NCBI RefSeq assembly: GCF_000014005.1
Contig: NC_008009.1
Coordinates: forward strand, 5,324,501-5,388,500
Source of the DNA: Candidatus Koribacter versatilis Ellin345
GTDB lineage: Bacteria > Acidobacteriota > Terriglobia > Terriglobales > Acidobacteriaceae
Reading direction: 5' to 3'
DNA length: 64,000 nt
The notes beneath the pieces were generated by a model. It did not search any database. It worked only from the letters and a program-made list of their open reading frames with translations, and was not told the DNA's origin. Both the position numbers and the translations under genes were made by a program. The stretch's first letter is position 1; each line of letters begins with the position of its first letter. This document shows, piece by piece, positions 56,884 to 64,000 of this stretch.

Positions 56884-57255
56884 CTATCGAGCGCTCGCGA
56901 ACGGCAGCAGGGCGATGTTGCGCGCCTGCTTGATCGCGTCACTGAGCCGCCGCTGGTGCGGCGTGCAGACGCCCGTCAAACGCCGCGGAACGATCTTGCC
57001 GCTCTCGGCCACGAACTGCCCGAGCAGGCGCACGTCCTTGTAGTCGATCGCGTCAATCTTCTCGACGCAGAACTTGCAAACCTTCTTGCGGCGGAAAAAC
57101 TTCCGTCCGCCATCGCGTCCCGAGCCACCCGGACGCGGTCCACGATCGCCACGAGGCCCGCCTTGCGGACGACCTTGGGGCGCACCGCCACCGCCAGTGC
57201 TGGGAGTTTCCGTGCCCGATGCTGCAGGCGTGCTTACTGTCGTTTCGTCAGCCAT
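56884..57255 (-). CDS. rpsR: 30S ribosomal protein S18 with glycine-rich N-terminal extension
   Basis: The C-terminal 70 residues are a normal S18 ([51 protein letters not shown]), including CKFC and a later C-x2-H expected to bind zinc. Ahead of it is a roughly 55-residue low-complexity tail rich in Gly, Pro and Arg ([20 protein letters not shown]). Start ATG 57255 after GGAGAAGGAA. Usual S18 proteins have 70-90 residues; this has 123. Confidence 0.95.
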   Translation of the reverse strand: MADETTVSTPAASGTETPSTGGGGAPQGRPQGGPRGDRGPRPGGSGRDGGRKFFRRKKVCKFCVEKIDAIDYKDVRLLGQFVAESGKIVPRRLTGVCTPHQRRLSDAIKQARNIALLPFASAR

Positions 57256-57291
57256 TTCCTTCTCCAATCTCTCTACCAAACTTTTGCGCCC

Positions 57292-57347
57292 CTTGTCATC
57301 CTGAGCGGAGCGCGCGCCGCGCGTGGAGTCGAAGGACCCCTATCGCC
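57292..57347 (-). repeat. Dispersed palindromic repeat, TGTCATCC family (between S6 and S18)
   Basis: On the plus strand TTGTCATCCTGAGCGGAG, a GC-rich central stem GCGCGCCGCGCG, then GGAGTCGAAGGACCCCTA. Outer sequences match the copy at 60505-60560 with a different central stem. Confidence 0.85.
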
Positions 57348-57370
57348 ACGTAAATCTCAAACCCGTACGA

Positions 57371-57814
57371 CTAGACAGCCGGCGCCGGTTCCGCACTCGC
57401 CGGCTCAGCCGGAGCCGCTGCCGGTGCAGCCGCTTCCGCCGCTGCAGCCTGCTCGGCCGCTCGCGTACCCTTGCCACGAACCTTCGTGTCGCGGATCGCC
57501 TTCACCTTCGCCAAACGCTTCTGCTCTTCGTCCACGCGCACGGTGATGAACTTAATCACCTGTTCCTGAACGCGCAGGCGGCGCTCGACTTCTTTAATCA
57601 GCGCGCCTTCGCCTTCAATCGTGAACAGGATGTACATCCCGTCCGTGAACGTGCTGACTTCATACGCCAAGCGGCGCTTGCCCATCTTGTCGACAGACTT
57701 AATCGTGCCACCCGCCGTGCCCACCTGCGTCTCCAGAGTGGAAACTAGCTTGTCCAGGTCCTCGTCGGTCAGATCCGGCCGAACGATGAACATCACTTCA
57801 TACGTACGCTGCAT
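57371..57814 (-). CDS. rpsF: 30S ribosomal protein S6
   Basis: S6 fold: YEVMFIVRPDLTDEDLDKLV, DKMGKRRLAYEVSTFTDGMY and IKEVERRLRVQEQVIKFITV. 147 residues including a 35-residue Ala/Pro-rich C-terminal tail beyond the usual 95-110. ATG at 57814 with GGAG eight bases upstream; an upstream frame through the repeat is disregarded. Part of the pth-rpsF-rpsR-rplI string. Confidence 0.96.
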   Translation of the reverse strand: MQRTYEVMFIVRPDLTDEDLDKLVSTLETQVGTAGGTIKSVDKMGKRRLAYEVSTFTDGMYILFTIEGEGALIKEVERRLRVQEQVIKFITVRVDEEQKRLAKVKAIRDTKVRGKGTRAAEQAAAAEAAAPAAAPAEPASAEPAPAV

Positions 57815-57833
57815 TCGTTTTCTCCAATCTCTT

Positions 57834-57866
57834 CTTGTCATCCTGAGCGAAGGATCCCTATCGCTA
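57834..57866 (-). repeat. Dispersed repeat, TGTCATCC family, short form (between pth and S6)
   Basis: On the plus strand TTGTCATCCTGAGCGAAGG followed by ATCCCTATCGC. Outer sequence of the family without the central stem. Confidence 0.7.
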
Positions 57867-57881
57867 CGAATGACCCAATCT

Positions 57882-58487
57882 CTACTTCGCAGCCACTTCG
57901 CCACCACTCTCTGGCGGCTCAGGCTTCCGGTTGAACCGGTTCATCGCCGGCCCTGGACCTTCTCTCAGAATGACCTTCACGGCCTCGGCCGCGTCATCCA
58001 ATGCCTGGTCCACTACCGGCAACTGCGACTTCTTCAACTGCGAAAGAACGTAACTGGCGCCGTCGCTCAACTTGAACTCAGGCGCAATCCCAATGCGGAT
58101 CCGCAAAAACTCCTGCGTATCCAGGGCGCCGATAATGCTTTGCACCCCGTTGTGGCCTCCGGCACTGCCCCGCTCCCGGACCCGTATGCTTCCATACGGC
58201 AGATCGAGATCGTCATAGATCACGATCATGTCCTTAGTCCCGTCGATCTCAAGCTCACTCACGAGCTCTTGAACCGACGCGCCGCTGAGGTTCATGTAGG
58301 TCTCCGGCTTCGCCAGGACTACATCCACTCCCTCAATTACTCCGCGGCCGGTAAGCGCCTTGCAATTCCGGTTCGCCACCCGGATCCCGTACTTCTCGGC
58401 AATCCGGTCCACCGCCAGGAACCCCAGGTTATGCGGCGTGAACTGATACTGCATGCCCGGATTGCCGAGCCCCACTATCAGTTTCAC
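57882..58487 (-). CDS. pth: Peptidyl-tRNA hydrolase
   Basis: Recycles peptidyl-tRNA dropped from ribosomes. From GTG at 58487: KLIVGLGNPGMQY, QFTPHNLGFLAVDRIA (catalytic His/Asp), LAKPETYMNLSGASV, and YDDLDLPYGSIRVRERGSAG with GGHNGVQSIIG. AGGGG nine bases before the GTG supports this start over an upstream frame that runs into a repeat. 201 residues. Confidence 0.96.
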   Translation of the reverse strand: MKLIVGLGNPGMQYQFTPHNLGFLAVDRIAEKYGIRVANRNCKALTGRGVIEGVDVVLAKPETYMNLSGASVQELVSELEIDGTKDMIVIYDDLDLPYGSIRVRERGSAGGHNGVQSIIGALDTQEFLRIRIGIAPEFKLSDGASYVLSQLKKSQLPVVDQALDDAAEAVKVILREGPGPAMNRFNRKPEPPESGGEVAAK

Positions 58488-58560
58488 GCCGTCTTTCCCC
58501 TGCTGTTCCTCGTAACGCTTCGCGCGAGCCAGCACGACTCTCGAACCCGCGACACCCTCT

Positions 58561-58600
58561 CTTGTCATCCAGAGGAGCGCAGCGACGAAGGACCTGCTGT
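58561..58600 (-). repeat. Dispersed palindromic repeat, TGTCATCC family (between L25 and pth)
   Basis: On the plus strand TTGTCATCCAGAGGAGCG to GAAGGACCTGCTG. The copy at 14635-14672 is its reverse complement with one mismatch over 38 bases by eye. Confidence 0.85.
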
Positions 58601-58618
58601 TCGCGGCCAGAAGAAGAA

Positions 58619-59320
58619 CTACTTCTTCTTCTCTGCCTTCTTCTCGTCGCCACCCTCGGCGCCCTCGACTTCCGTCTTGCCCTTCTTGATAACCTCGGGC
58701 TCGGCCGGAGTAGCACCCGCTTCCGCCGCAACCGCGTCGGGCGTAGCAACCACTTCTTCCTTCACGTGGGTCACGTGCGCGACCATCTGGTCTTCGTCCG
58801 TGATGAACTTCAGCTTGTCGCCATGCGCAAGGTCCTTCACGCGCAGGTTATCGCCATGCTTCAGGGGCGTGACATCGGCAAAGATCGCCCGTGGAATGTC
58901 GGCCGGCAAGCACTCGATCTCGACTTCGCGGATCAGCTGCTCAAGAATGCCGCCCTCGTTCTTCACGCCTTCCGCCGTGCCCTGCAGAATCACCGGCACG
59001 CTCACGCGCAGCACCTTGTCCATCGCGATGCGCTTGAGGTCCACGTGCAGGAGCTTGCCCTTCAGAGGCTCGTACTGCCAGTCAACGATCATCACCTTCT
59101 CGGCGCCACCGTTCACTGCCAGGTCGAAAATCGTGTTGTGGCCCGTCTCAGAGCGCAGGATCTTGCTCACTGCCTTCGGGTCCACCGTAACCGCCACGGG
59201 ATCTTTGCCCGCACCGTAAACTGCAGCGGGAACCATGCCGGTTTTGCGGACGCGGCGAGCGTCATTCTTGCCGCCGGCCTTCCGCGATTGTGCTGTAACT
59301 GTGTTTTCTGTTATCGCCAT
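58619..59320 (-). CDS. rplY: 50S ribosomal protein L25 (Ctc form)
   Basis: A 233-residue long form (L25 plus TL5-like C-terminal domain): ARRVRKTGMVPAAVYGAGKD, HNTIFDLAVNGGAEKVMIVD, KLLHVDLKRIAMDK (5S rRNA-binding), then VTHVKEEVVATPDAV and a Lys-rich C terminus. ATG at 59320. Follows prs at 12 bases and precedes pth, as in many bacteria. Confidence 0.96.
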   Translation of the reverse strand: MAITENTVTAQSRKAGGKNDARRVRKTGMVPAAVYGAGKDPVAVTVDPKAVSKILRSETGHNTIFDLAVNGGAEKVMIVDWQYEPLKGKLLHVDLKRIAMDKVLRVSVPVILQGTAEGVKNEGGILEQLIREVEIECLPADIPRAIFADVTPLKHGDNLRVKDLAHGDKLKFITDEDQMVAHVTHVKEEVVATPDAVAAEAGATPAEPEVIKKGKTEVEGAEGGDEKKAEKKK

Positions 59321-59332
59321 AATCTCGTTCCT

Positions 59333-60412
59333 TTACAAAAACAGTTTGCTGACGGAGGTCTCTTCGTGAATCGACTGGATCGCGCGAGCGATCAATCCGG
59401 CAATCGAGAGCACCTTGATCTTGGGCTCGGCTTTGCCGGCATCCGTCAGGGGAATCGTGTTGGTTACAACTAACTCCTTGAGCACCGACTTCGAGATGCG
59501 ATTAATCGCTTCTCCCGAAAGCACAGCGTGCGAGGCGCATGCGTAAACCTCCGAAGCGCCTGCATCCGCCAGGGCCTGGGCCGTCTTCACCAGCGTTCCC
59601 GCGGTATCGATAATGTCGTCGAGGATCAAGCACGTCCGGCCGTGTACATCGCCGATCACGTGCATCACCTCGGTCACGTTCATGTCGGTGCGGCGTTTGT
59701 CCACAATCGCCAGCGCCGAATCCATCTTCTTCGCAAAGAACCTGGCGCGTTCCACACCGCCCGCGTCCGGCGAAACCACGGTCAGATCGGGCAGTTCCAG
59801 CTTCTTGAAGTAGTCCACCAACACCGGTGATCCAAATAAATGGTCCACCGGGATATTGAAGAAGCCCTGGATCTGCGGCGCGTGCAAGTCAACAACGAGT
59901 GCGCGATCCGCACCGGCCGTCGTCAGCAAATCGGCGACGAGCTTCGCGCTCACCGGAACACGCGGCTTGTCCTTGCGGTCCTGACGCGCATAGCCAAAAT
60001 ACGGAATCACCGTCGTAATGCGTCGTGCCGAGGCGCGCTTCAACGCGTCAATCATCAGCAGCAACTGCATCAAGTGATGGTCCACCGGGTGACACGTCGG
60101 CTGCACCAGGAAGATGTCCCCCCCGCGCACGTTTTCGAGGATCTGGACATAAATCTCGCCATCCGAAAACTTGGTGAGCTTTGTCTGTCCCAGCGGAATT
60201 CCAAGGAACGCGCAAATTTCTTGCGCGAGCGGTTCATTCGCCGCCCCGGAAAAAATCTTGAACTTCGGATCCGGCGTCCGCGTCGGCTTACGATCGTTTT
60301 TCGGATCGGGTCCGGGGTTCACTTTTCGTTCTCCGCCGGTAACGATGGTTCCGACTTCCGCCGAACTGCTGTTCTGAGGTTGCACCGCGCTTGGTTTTGC
60401 AGCTGTGTCCAT
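59333..60412 (-). CDS. prs: Ribose-phosphate pyrophosphokinase
   Basis: Makes PRPP from ribose 5-phosphate and ATP. Catalytic and substrate motifs: FKIFSGAANEPLAQEIC, KFSDGEIYVQ, GYARQDRKDKPRVPVSAKLV, VVDLHAPQIQGFFN and the PRPP loop LILDDIIDTAGTLVKTA. At 359 residues it carries about 50 residues ahead of the normal N terminus, Pro/Lys/Asp rich with repeated PDPK. ATG 60412 has GAGG five bases before it; a GTG at 60322 with GGAG is an alternative. Confidence 0.95.
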   Translation of the reverse strand: MDTAAKPSAVQPQNSSSAEVGTIVTGGERKVNPGPDPKNDRKPTRTPDPKFKIFSGAANEPLAQEICAFLGIPLGQTKLTKFSDGEIYVQILENVRGGDIFLVQPTCHPVDHHLMQLLLMIDALKRASARRITTVIPYFGYARQDRKDKPRVPVSAKLVADLLTTAGADRALVVDLHAPQIQGFFNIPVDHLFGSPVLVDYFKKLELPDLTVVSPDAGGVERARFFAKKMDSALAIVDKRRTDMNVTEVMHVIGDVHGRTCLILDDIIDTAGTLVKTAQALADAGASEVYACASHAVLSGEAINRISKSVLKELVVTNTIPLTDAGKAEPKIKVLSIAGLIARAIQSIHEETSVSKLFL

Positions 60413-60504
60413 CTCATCCTCATCCTCGAAAGGCGTTGTAGTTAAAACCAGCCCAGTTTCTGACCAGTCACATCGCTTGCATACCGCGTTACAGCTTCTA
60501 AGTC

Positions 60505-60560
60505 ATGTCATCCTGAGCGGAGTTTCGCAAAGCGAAACGGAGTCGAAGGACCCCTATCGC
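60505..60560 (-). repeat. Dispersed palindromic repeat, TGTCATCC family (between tRNA-Gln and prs)
   Basis: On the plus strand TGTCATCCTGAGCGGAG, a central stem GTTTCGC-AAA-GCGAAAC, then GGAGTCGAAGGACCCCTATC. Outer sequence as at 57292-57347. Confidence 0.85.
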
Positions 60561-60586
60561 CTCCCTCACCCCTCAGGTGATCAAAC

Positions 60587-60660
60587 TGGCTGGGCGACTA
60601 GGATTCGAACCTAGACAAAGTGCTCCAAAGGCACTTGACCTACCATTAGTCGATCGCCCA
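60587..60660 (-). tRNA. tRNA-Gln (anticodon UUG)
   Basis: On the minus strand a 74-base cloverleaf with encoded CCA (60587-60589): acceptor TGGGCGA/TCGCCCA, D arm with GGTAGG, anticodon stem AGTGC/GCACT with loop CTTTGGA (anticodon TTG), T arm CTAGG-TTCGAAT-CCTAG and discriminator G. It lies between ispE and prs on the same strand. Confidence 0.96.
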
Positions 60661-60668
60661 ACACTTGA

Positions 60669-61607
60669 TTACTGAAACATTTCCCGCCAGTACTGCTCAC
60701 GCGGCAAGGTCTGTGTCGCCGTCGCTTTCAGCCCGCTCGAGTTCAACCGCTCCGCCGCTGTCGATGCTTCCGCAGACGAACGAAACAACCCATACAAGGT
60801 TGAACCTGAGCCGGAAAGCGACGCATACAAAGCGCCTTCGCGCTCGAGCGCACACTTGACCTCTCGTAATACGGGAATTTCTGGAAAGACAACGCGTTCG
60901 AAGTCGTTCGAAATCCCGGTTCGGACAAGGTCGAGAAGCAGCGTCTCGGCCCGGTCCCCGCTCAAGGCGGGAACACCGGATGCAGACAACCACTCGTAAA
61001 CGAGATGGTTGAACTCATTTATTGTAACGGAGCCCTCCGGATGGGTCAATGAATCCCACGCCTTAAATGCCACCGGCGTCGACACTCCGACCTCCGGCGT
61101 CACGATCACCAGCGGCAGCGATGGCAAATCCGGCAGCGGCCAGACCTCCTCGCCGCGCCCGGTACCCAACGTTAACCCACCGTATAAGAACAAGTTAAGG
61201 TCGGATCCGATCTTCTCGGCAATCTCTGCCCTTTCTTTGGCCGAAAGCTCCTTCCCCAGCATCCGCTCCAGCCCAAAAATCGTCGCAATCGCATTCCCAG
61301 AAGCTGCCCCGAGTCCACCCTGTACCGGCAGCCGCTTCTCGATGGAAATCAATACCTTAGAGCGCAGACCGAGCGCCTCCAACACCAGCGCCGCCGCCTT
61401 GTGGCACGTATTCGTCGAATCGCAAGGCACCCGCGGATCGTCACACCGGATCTCGATCCCGTCGCCGTCTTCGACTTCAACCGAAACAAGCTCGTGCAAC
61501 GCGATCGTCGTGTACATCGTGCGCAGATCGTGAAACCCATCCGCGCGCCGCGGCCCAATGCGCAGCCCAAGATTGATCTTCGCGTATGAACGGACAAAGG
61601 TGGACAT
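60669..61607 (-). CDS. ispE: 4-diphosphocytidyl-2-C-methyl-D-erythritol kinase
   Basis: GHMP kinase of the MEP isoprenoid pathway. YAKINLGLRIGPRRADGFHD is the IspE N terminus; the phosphate loop is PVQGGLGAASGNA (usual P-x-G-x-G-L-G-G-G-S-S-x-A), so one serine is Gly. The catalytic Asp lies in KIGSDLNLFLYGG, and the C-terminal GHMP motif is SLSGSGSTLYGLF. 312 residues. Upstream of tRNA-Gln and prs, the usual order. Confidence 0.94.
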   Translation of the reverse strand: MSTFVRSYAKINLGLRIGPRRADGFHDLRTMYTTIALHELVSVEVEDGDGIEIRCDDPRVPCDSTNTCHKAAALVLEALGLRSKVLISIEKRLPVQGGLGAASGNAIATIFGLERMLGKELSAKERAEIAEKIGSDLNLFLYGGLTLGTGRGEEVWPLPDLPSLPLVIVTPEVGVSTPVAFKAWDSLTHPEGSVTINEFNHLVYEWLSASGVPALSGDRAETLLLDLVRTGISNDFERVVFPEIPVLREVKCALEREGALYASLSGSGSTLYGLFRSSAEASTAAERLNSSGLKATATQTLPREQYWREMFQ

Positions 61608-61653
61608 CAAGGCTTCATTCTAAACACCAGGGGATTTTTCTTGCCTTATACCC

Positions 61654-62919
61654 TTAGCCCGCAGATCCTGCGTGCACCAAATCCGTCGTCTCTCGCGACA
61701 CGCTCTGCTTTTCGATAGAGCCGGATTCCTTCTGCACGGCCACCAGCCGCCGATACAGATACAGGCATGCTCCAAGCGTTAGCAGCACCGCTGCCCATGG
61801 CACAACCGCAGAAACCCAACAAACGCGGTTGCAGAACCTCAGCAACACGAACCATGCAACGGTGATCCCTAGCGGCACAAAGATCGCCTGCGTGACGCAC
61901 CGGCTTCGAATCCCACCCAGCCACATCGCCAACGCCTGGATCCCCAGCGCGAACGGCACCGCCACCAGAAGATCCACGCCGTAGTGCTCACCCGTCTCCA
62001 ACGTCGCGTAGATCGTCAGCGCGAGCATCACTGCACAAAAAACACGAATCGCTGCCTTCGTGTCTCGCGAGTTCCAATACGCCAGCAGTACCCACGCAAA
62101 GTGCAACGATGGAATCGCATTTCTCGGCCCGCTGATCCCGACCGGCCCTGGAACCAGTCGTGCGATCTCGCCAGCAGGAACGGCCAACATCGGAAAGGTC
62201 TTGAACGCATACACCGGCCCCGTCGCTGGAAAGAGCAGGAAACACACGCACGCCAGCGGGCCCACAATCAGAAACGCCCAGAGCGCAGTCCGCGCACGAC
62301 GCTCGTCATTCAATAGCGCCGCATACACCAGTGCCGGTGGCACGAGCACCACGTTGTAGACCATCGCCGACACAAAATGAGCCCCTGGATGGTGCGCCGT
62401 AAACTGCGCCAGCCGGAACGTCCACTGTCCTCCCAGGCTCGCGTCAAAGGAATACAAAAACAGGTCGTACATCTTCGTCTGCCAGAAGGCACTGCGCTCG
62501 ATATAGAGGCCCGTAAATGCCACGCAAACGCCCAACCCTATTGCGGCCACAAAAGCCCGGTGCAACGCGTCTGCTTTCGCTTTGCCCCAAATCGCACGCC
62601 ATCCCAGCACCAGCAAACTCGCCAACCCGAACAACGACAACACCGCCATCGCAGATGTCGCGTACCCAAGCAGCCGCAGGTCCACCTGCAGCAGCGCCAA
62701 TCCAAGCACGACGACCGCGATAGCATCGCGTACCGAGGGCATGACTCTCAGTTGAAGAATAAGAATGCAGGCAAGCCCCACCGCGAAGTACGGCACGATG
62801 AGGAAGTCGTGATAAACGTACGGGTGCAGAGCGCAGCCGAACGCCGCGAAGGCGAGAGCCGCCGTCGCGAGGATCTTCTGCGCTGGGCCCAATTCCCGCG
62901 CAAAAAGGCCCGCGCTCAC
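61654..62919 (-). CDS. PAP2-superfamily integral membrane protein (inositolphosphotransferase-like)
   Basis: A membrane protein of about 420 residues with some 11-12 helices. The PAP2/phosphotransferase motifs are PRNAIPSLHFAWVLL (motif 2) and LETGEHYGVDLLVAVP (motif 3), the pattern of the PAP2_3/IPC-synthase-like group. In Acidobacteriota such enzymes may handle lipid phosphates or head groups; substrate unknown. GTG at 62919 (GGAGG plus GAG upstream) is chosen; a TTG at 62958 adds 13 residues. Confidence 0.85.
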   Translation of the reverse strand: MSAGLFARELGPAQKILATAALAFAAFGCALHPYVYHDFLIVPYFAVGLACILILQLRVMPSVRDAIAVVVLGLALLQVDLRLLGYATSAMAVLSLFGLASLLVLGWRAIWGKAKADALHRAFVAAIGLGVCVAFTGLYIERSAFWQTKMYDLFLYSFDASLGGQWTFRLAQFTAHHPGAHFVSAMVYNVVLVPPALVYAALLNDERRARTALWAFLIVGPLACVCFLLFPATGPVYAFKTFPMLAVPAGEIARLVPGPVGISGPRNAIPSLHFAWVLLAYWNSRDTKAAIRVFCAVMLALTIYATLETGEHYGVDLLVAVPFALGIQALAMWLGGIRSRCVTQAIFVPLGITVAWFVLLRFCNRVCWVSAVVPWAAVLLTLGACLYLYRRLVAVQKESGSIEKQSVSRETTDLVHAGSAG

Positions 62920-63040
62920 CGAAGCAGCTCCCTCCAGGAAAATAGCTACGGTCTCCAATCAATGATCGGCGGGAATCCTATAACGGTTGAATGCCGTATG
63001 TGCAGAAGAATTTTACGAAGGTACCCGAAGCAGGCAACAA

Positions 63041-63427
63041 CTACATCCGCCAGGTCAGGCCTTCCGGAAAGAGGTCAAGCGGCCCGGAAACCTTCTTAAC
63101 GTCCGTGACGACGTCGGTATCGGCGCTCGTGATCCAGATCTCGAATTGCGGCCCTTCGGGAAATAACCGATGAACAAGCGCTTCCGTATAACTCGAAATG
63201 CCAGCCTCGAGCTCTTTATTCACCACCAGCACGAGGATCGGATCAGCATTCTCAGGACGATTCGGCTGGTCGTTGGTCTCGCACAAATATGCCTCGGTCA
63301 GCCCCGGCAACTTACCCAGCGATGCGCCAAGCCGCGCCATCTGCTCCACGGGAATGTCTCCGGAAAACGCGCACAGATACAGCGGCGTCTCCTGTTGCTG
63401 GTTGTGCAGACGAATTGGCCGTGACAT
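63041..63427 (-). CDS. Uncharacterised protein
   Basis: A 128-residue soluble protein with alternating helix and strand: LYLCAFSGDIPVEQMARLGA, GLTEAYLCETNDQ, DPILVLVVNKELEAGISSYT and FEIWITSADTDVV. It loosely resembles proteins of the SseB type, but I do not trust that assignment. ATG at 63427. The following gene on the same strand is ruvB, with the ruvB stop at 63482 (the 55-base gap is upstream of this gene). Confidence 0.65.
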   Translation of the reverse strand: MSRPIRLHNQQQETPLYLCAFSGDIPVEQMARLGASLGKLPGLTEAYLCETNDQPNRPENADPILVLVVNKELEAGISSYTEALVHRLFPEGPQFEIWITSADTDVVTDVKKVSGPLDLFPEGLTWRM

Positions 63428-63481
63428 CAAACTCAAACTGTTTTCCTCGCGGCTAACTTTCCCAAATTTACTTCACGTCGC

Positions 63482-64000
63482 CTAGAAAAGGCTATCCTGC
63501 TTTTTGGGTGGCTTCATTTTGAAGTACTCGTACGCCAAATGGGTTGCCACCCTTCCCCTCGGCGTTCGATCGAGGAACCCCAACTGGATCAGGAACGGTT
63601 CGTAAATCTCCTCGATCGCGTCCGTCTCTTCTGCCAGCGATGCCGCCAGCGTGTTCAGCCCCACCGGCCCACCCTGGTACTTCTCGATGATCGTCAGCAT
63701 CAGTCGGCGGTCCACTTCATCGAACCCATGCTGGTCCACTTCCAGCATTTCCAGCGCCTTCTGCGCGGTTTCGCGGTCAATCTTCCCTGCTCCGCGCACC
63801 TGCGCATAATCGCGGACGCGCCTTAACAACCGGTTCGCAATGCGCGGTGTCCCACGGCATCGCGTCGCAATCTCAGCCGCACCACCCTCATCGATCTCGA
63901 CATTCAATATTTCGGCAGAACGTTTCAGGATGATCTTCAAATCTTCCGTCGTATAAAACTCGAGCCGCAATACGATGCCGAAACGGGAGCGCAGCGGTGC
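63482..64000 (-). CDS. ruvB: Holliday junction branch migration DNA helicase RuvB, C-terminal part
   Basis: The frame is open to the window edge ([20 protein letters not shown]), so the N-terminal ATPase core lies outside. Visible are the lid and winged-helix regions: [60 protein letters not shown] and [21 protein letters not shown]. 173 residues out of about 340. ruvA would be expected further along this strand. Confidence 0.96.
   Translation of the reverse strand, partial: APLRSRFGIVLRLEFYTTEDLKIILKRSAEILNVEIDEGGAAEIATRCRGTPRIANRLLRRVRDYAQVRGAGKIDRETAQKALEMLEVDQHGFDEVDRRLMLTIIEKYQGGPVGLNTLAASLAEETDAIEEIYEPFLIQLGFLDRTPRGRVATHLAYEYFKMKPPKKQDSLF

Noticed and set aside
56329-59219. Long plus-strand frames opposite the ribosomal-protein genes
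   Set aside because: Antisense shadows of conserved genes; they cross repeats and stop/start boundaries.

Overview
The window is ordinary chromosomal DNA from a GC-rich bacterium, almost certainly an Acidobacteriota member (class Terriglobia, Koribacter-like). The inference rests on an 809-residue orphan MacB/FtsX permease of the ADOP type, M13 peptidases in tandem, many secreted proteins of unknown function, Koribacter-like gene neighbourhoods, and several families of palindromic intergenic repeats. No phage, insertion sequence, integrase or CRISPR array was seen.

Layout. 1-9 kb: 3' part of a GH2 beta-galactosidase, a NIPSNAP-like protein, an EamA transporter, lipoyl synthase, ankyrin and TPR proteins, a tandem-domain ThyX-like protein and a YqjF/DUF2071 protein. 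9-17 kb: cytochrome c, DUF488, PBP4-type carboxypeptidase, FolP, class II photolyase and the metY-metX operon. 17.3-17.5 kb: a leader that I read as a trp-type attenuator with a Met/Cys-rich leader peptide. 17.5-30 kb: paired secreted amidohydrolases, Dtd, a propeller protein, a methyltransferase, acpP-fabF, VOC and aldo-keto reductase genes, a self-regulated HTH/ABC export cluster and a DUF374 acyltransferase. 30-43 kb: two M13 metallopeptidases, an MCE protein with C-terminal repeats, AcpS, a cold-shock protein, DUF488, SelA, RecG and a GAF-GAF-GGDEF diguanylate cyclase. 43-50 kb: an operon of ECF sigma factor, anti-sigma factor with HEAT repeats, DUF4097 protein and double-PDZ protein, then the ADOP permease. 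50-56 kb: secreted proteins of unknown function, a PhyH dioxygenase and an FKBP. 56-64 kb: one long minus-strand housekeeping run of ispE, tRNA-Gln, prs, L25, pth, S6, S18 and L9, in which most junctions carry one copy of the same palindromic repeat, then a PAP2-family membrane enzyme and the C-terminal part of RuvB.

The most notable object is the metYX leader. It has a consensus-spaced promoter, a 29-codon ORF starting almost at the predicted transcription start and containing MAMCMHMC, and four complementary segments that allow mutually exclusive pause (1:2), antiterminator (2:3) and terminator (3:4) hairpins just ahead of the genes that make methionine from O-acetylhomoserine and sulfide. 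Second is a promoter whose -35 and -10 boxes each lie inside one of two 18-bp operator palindromes in front of a membrane-protein/HTH/ABC operon. All family assignments come from reading motifs by eye; no database search was run.
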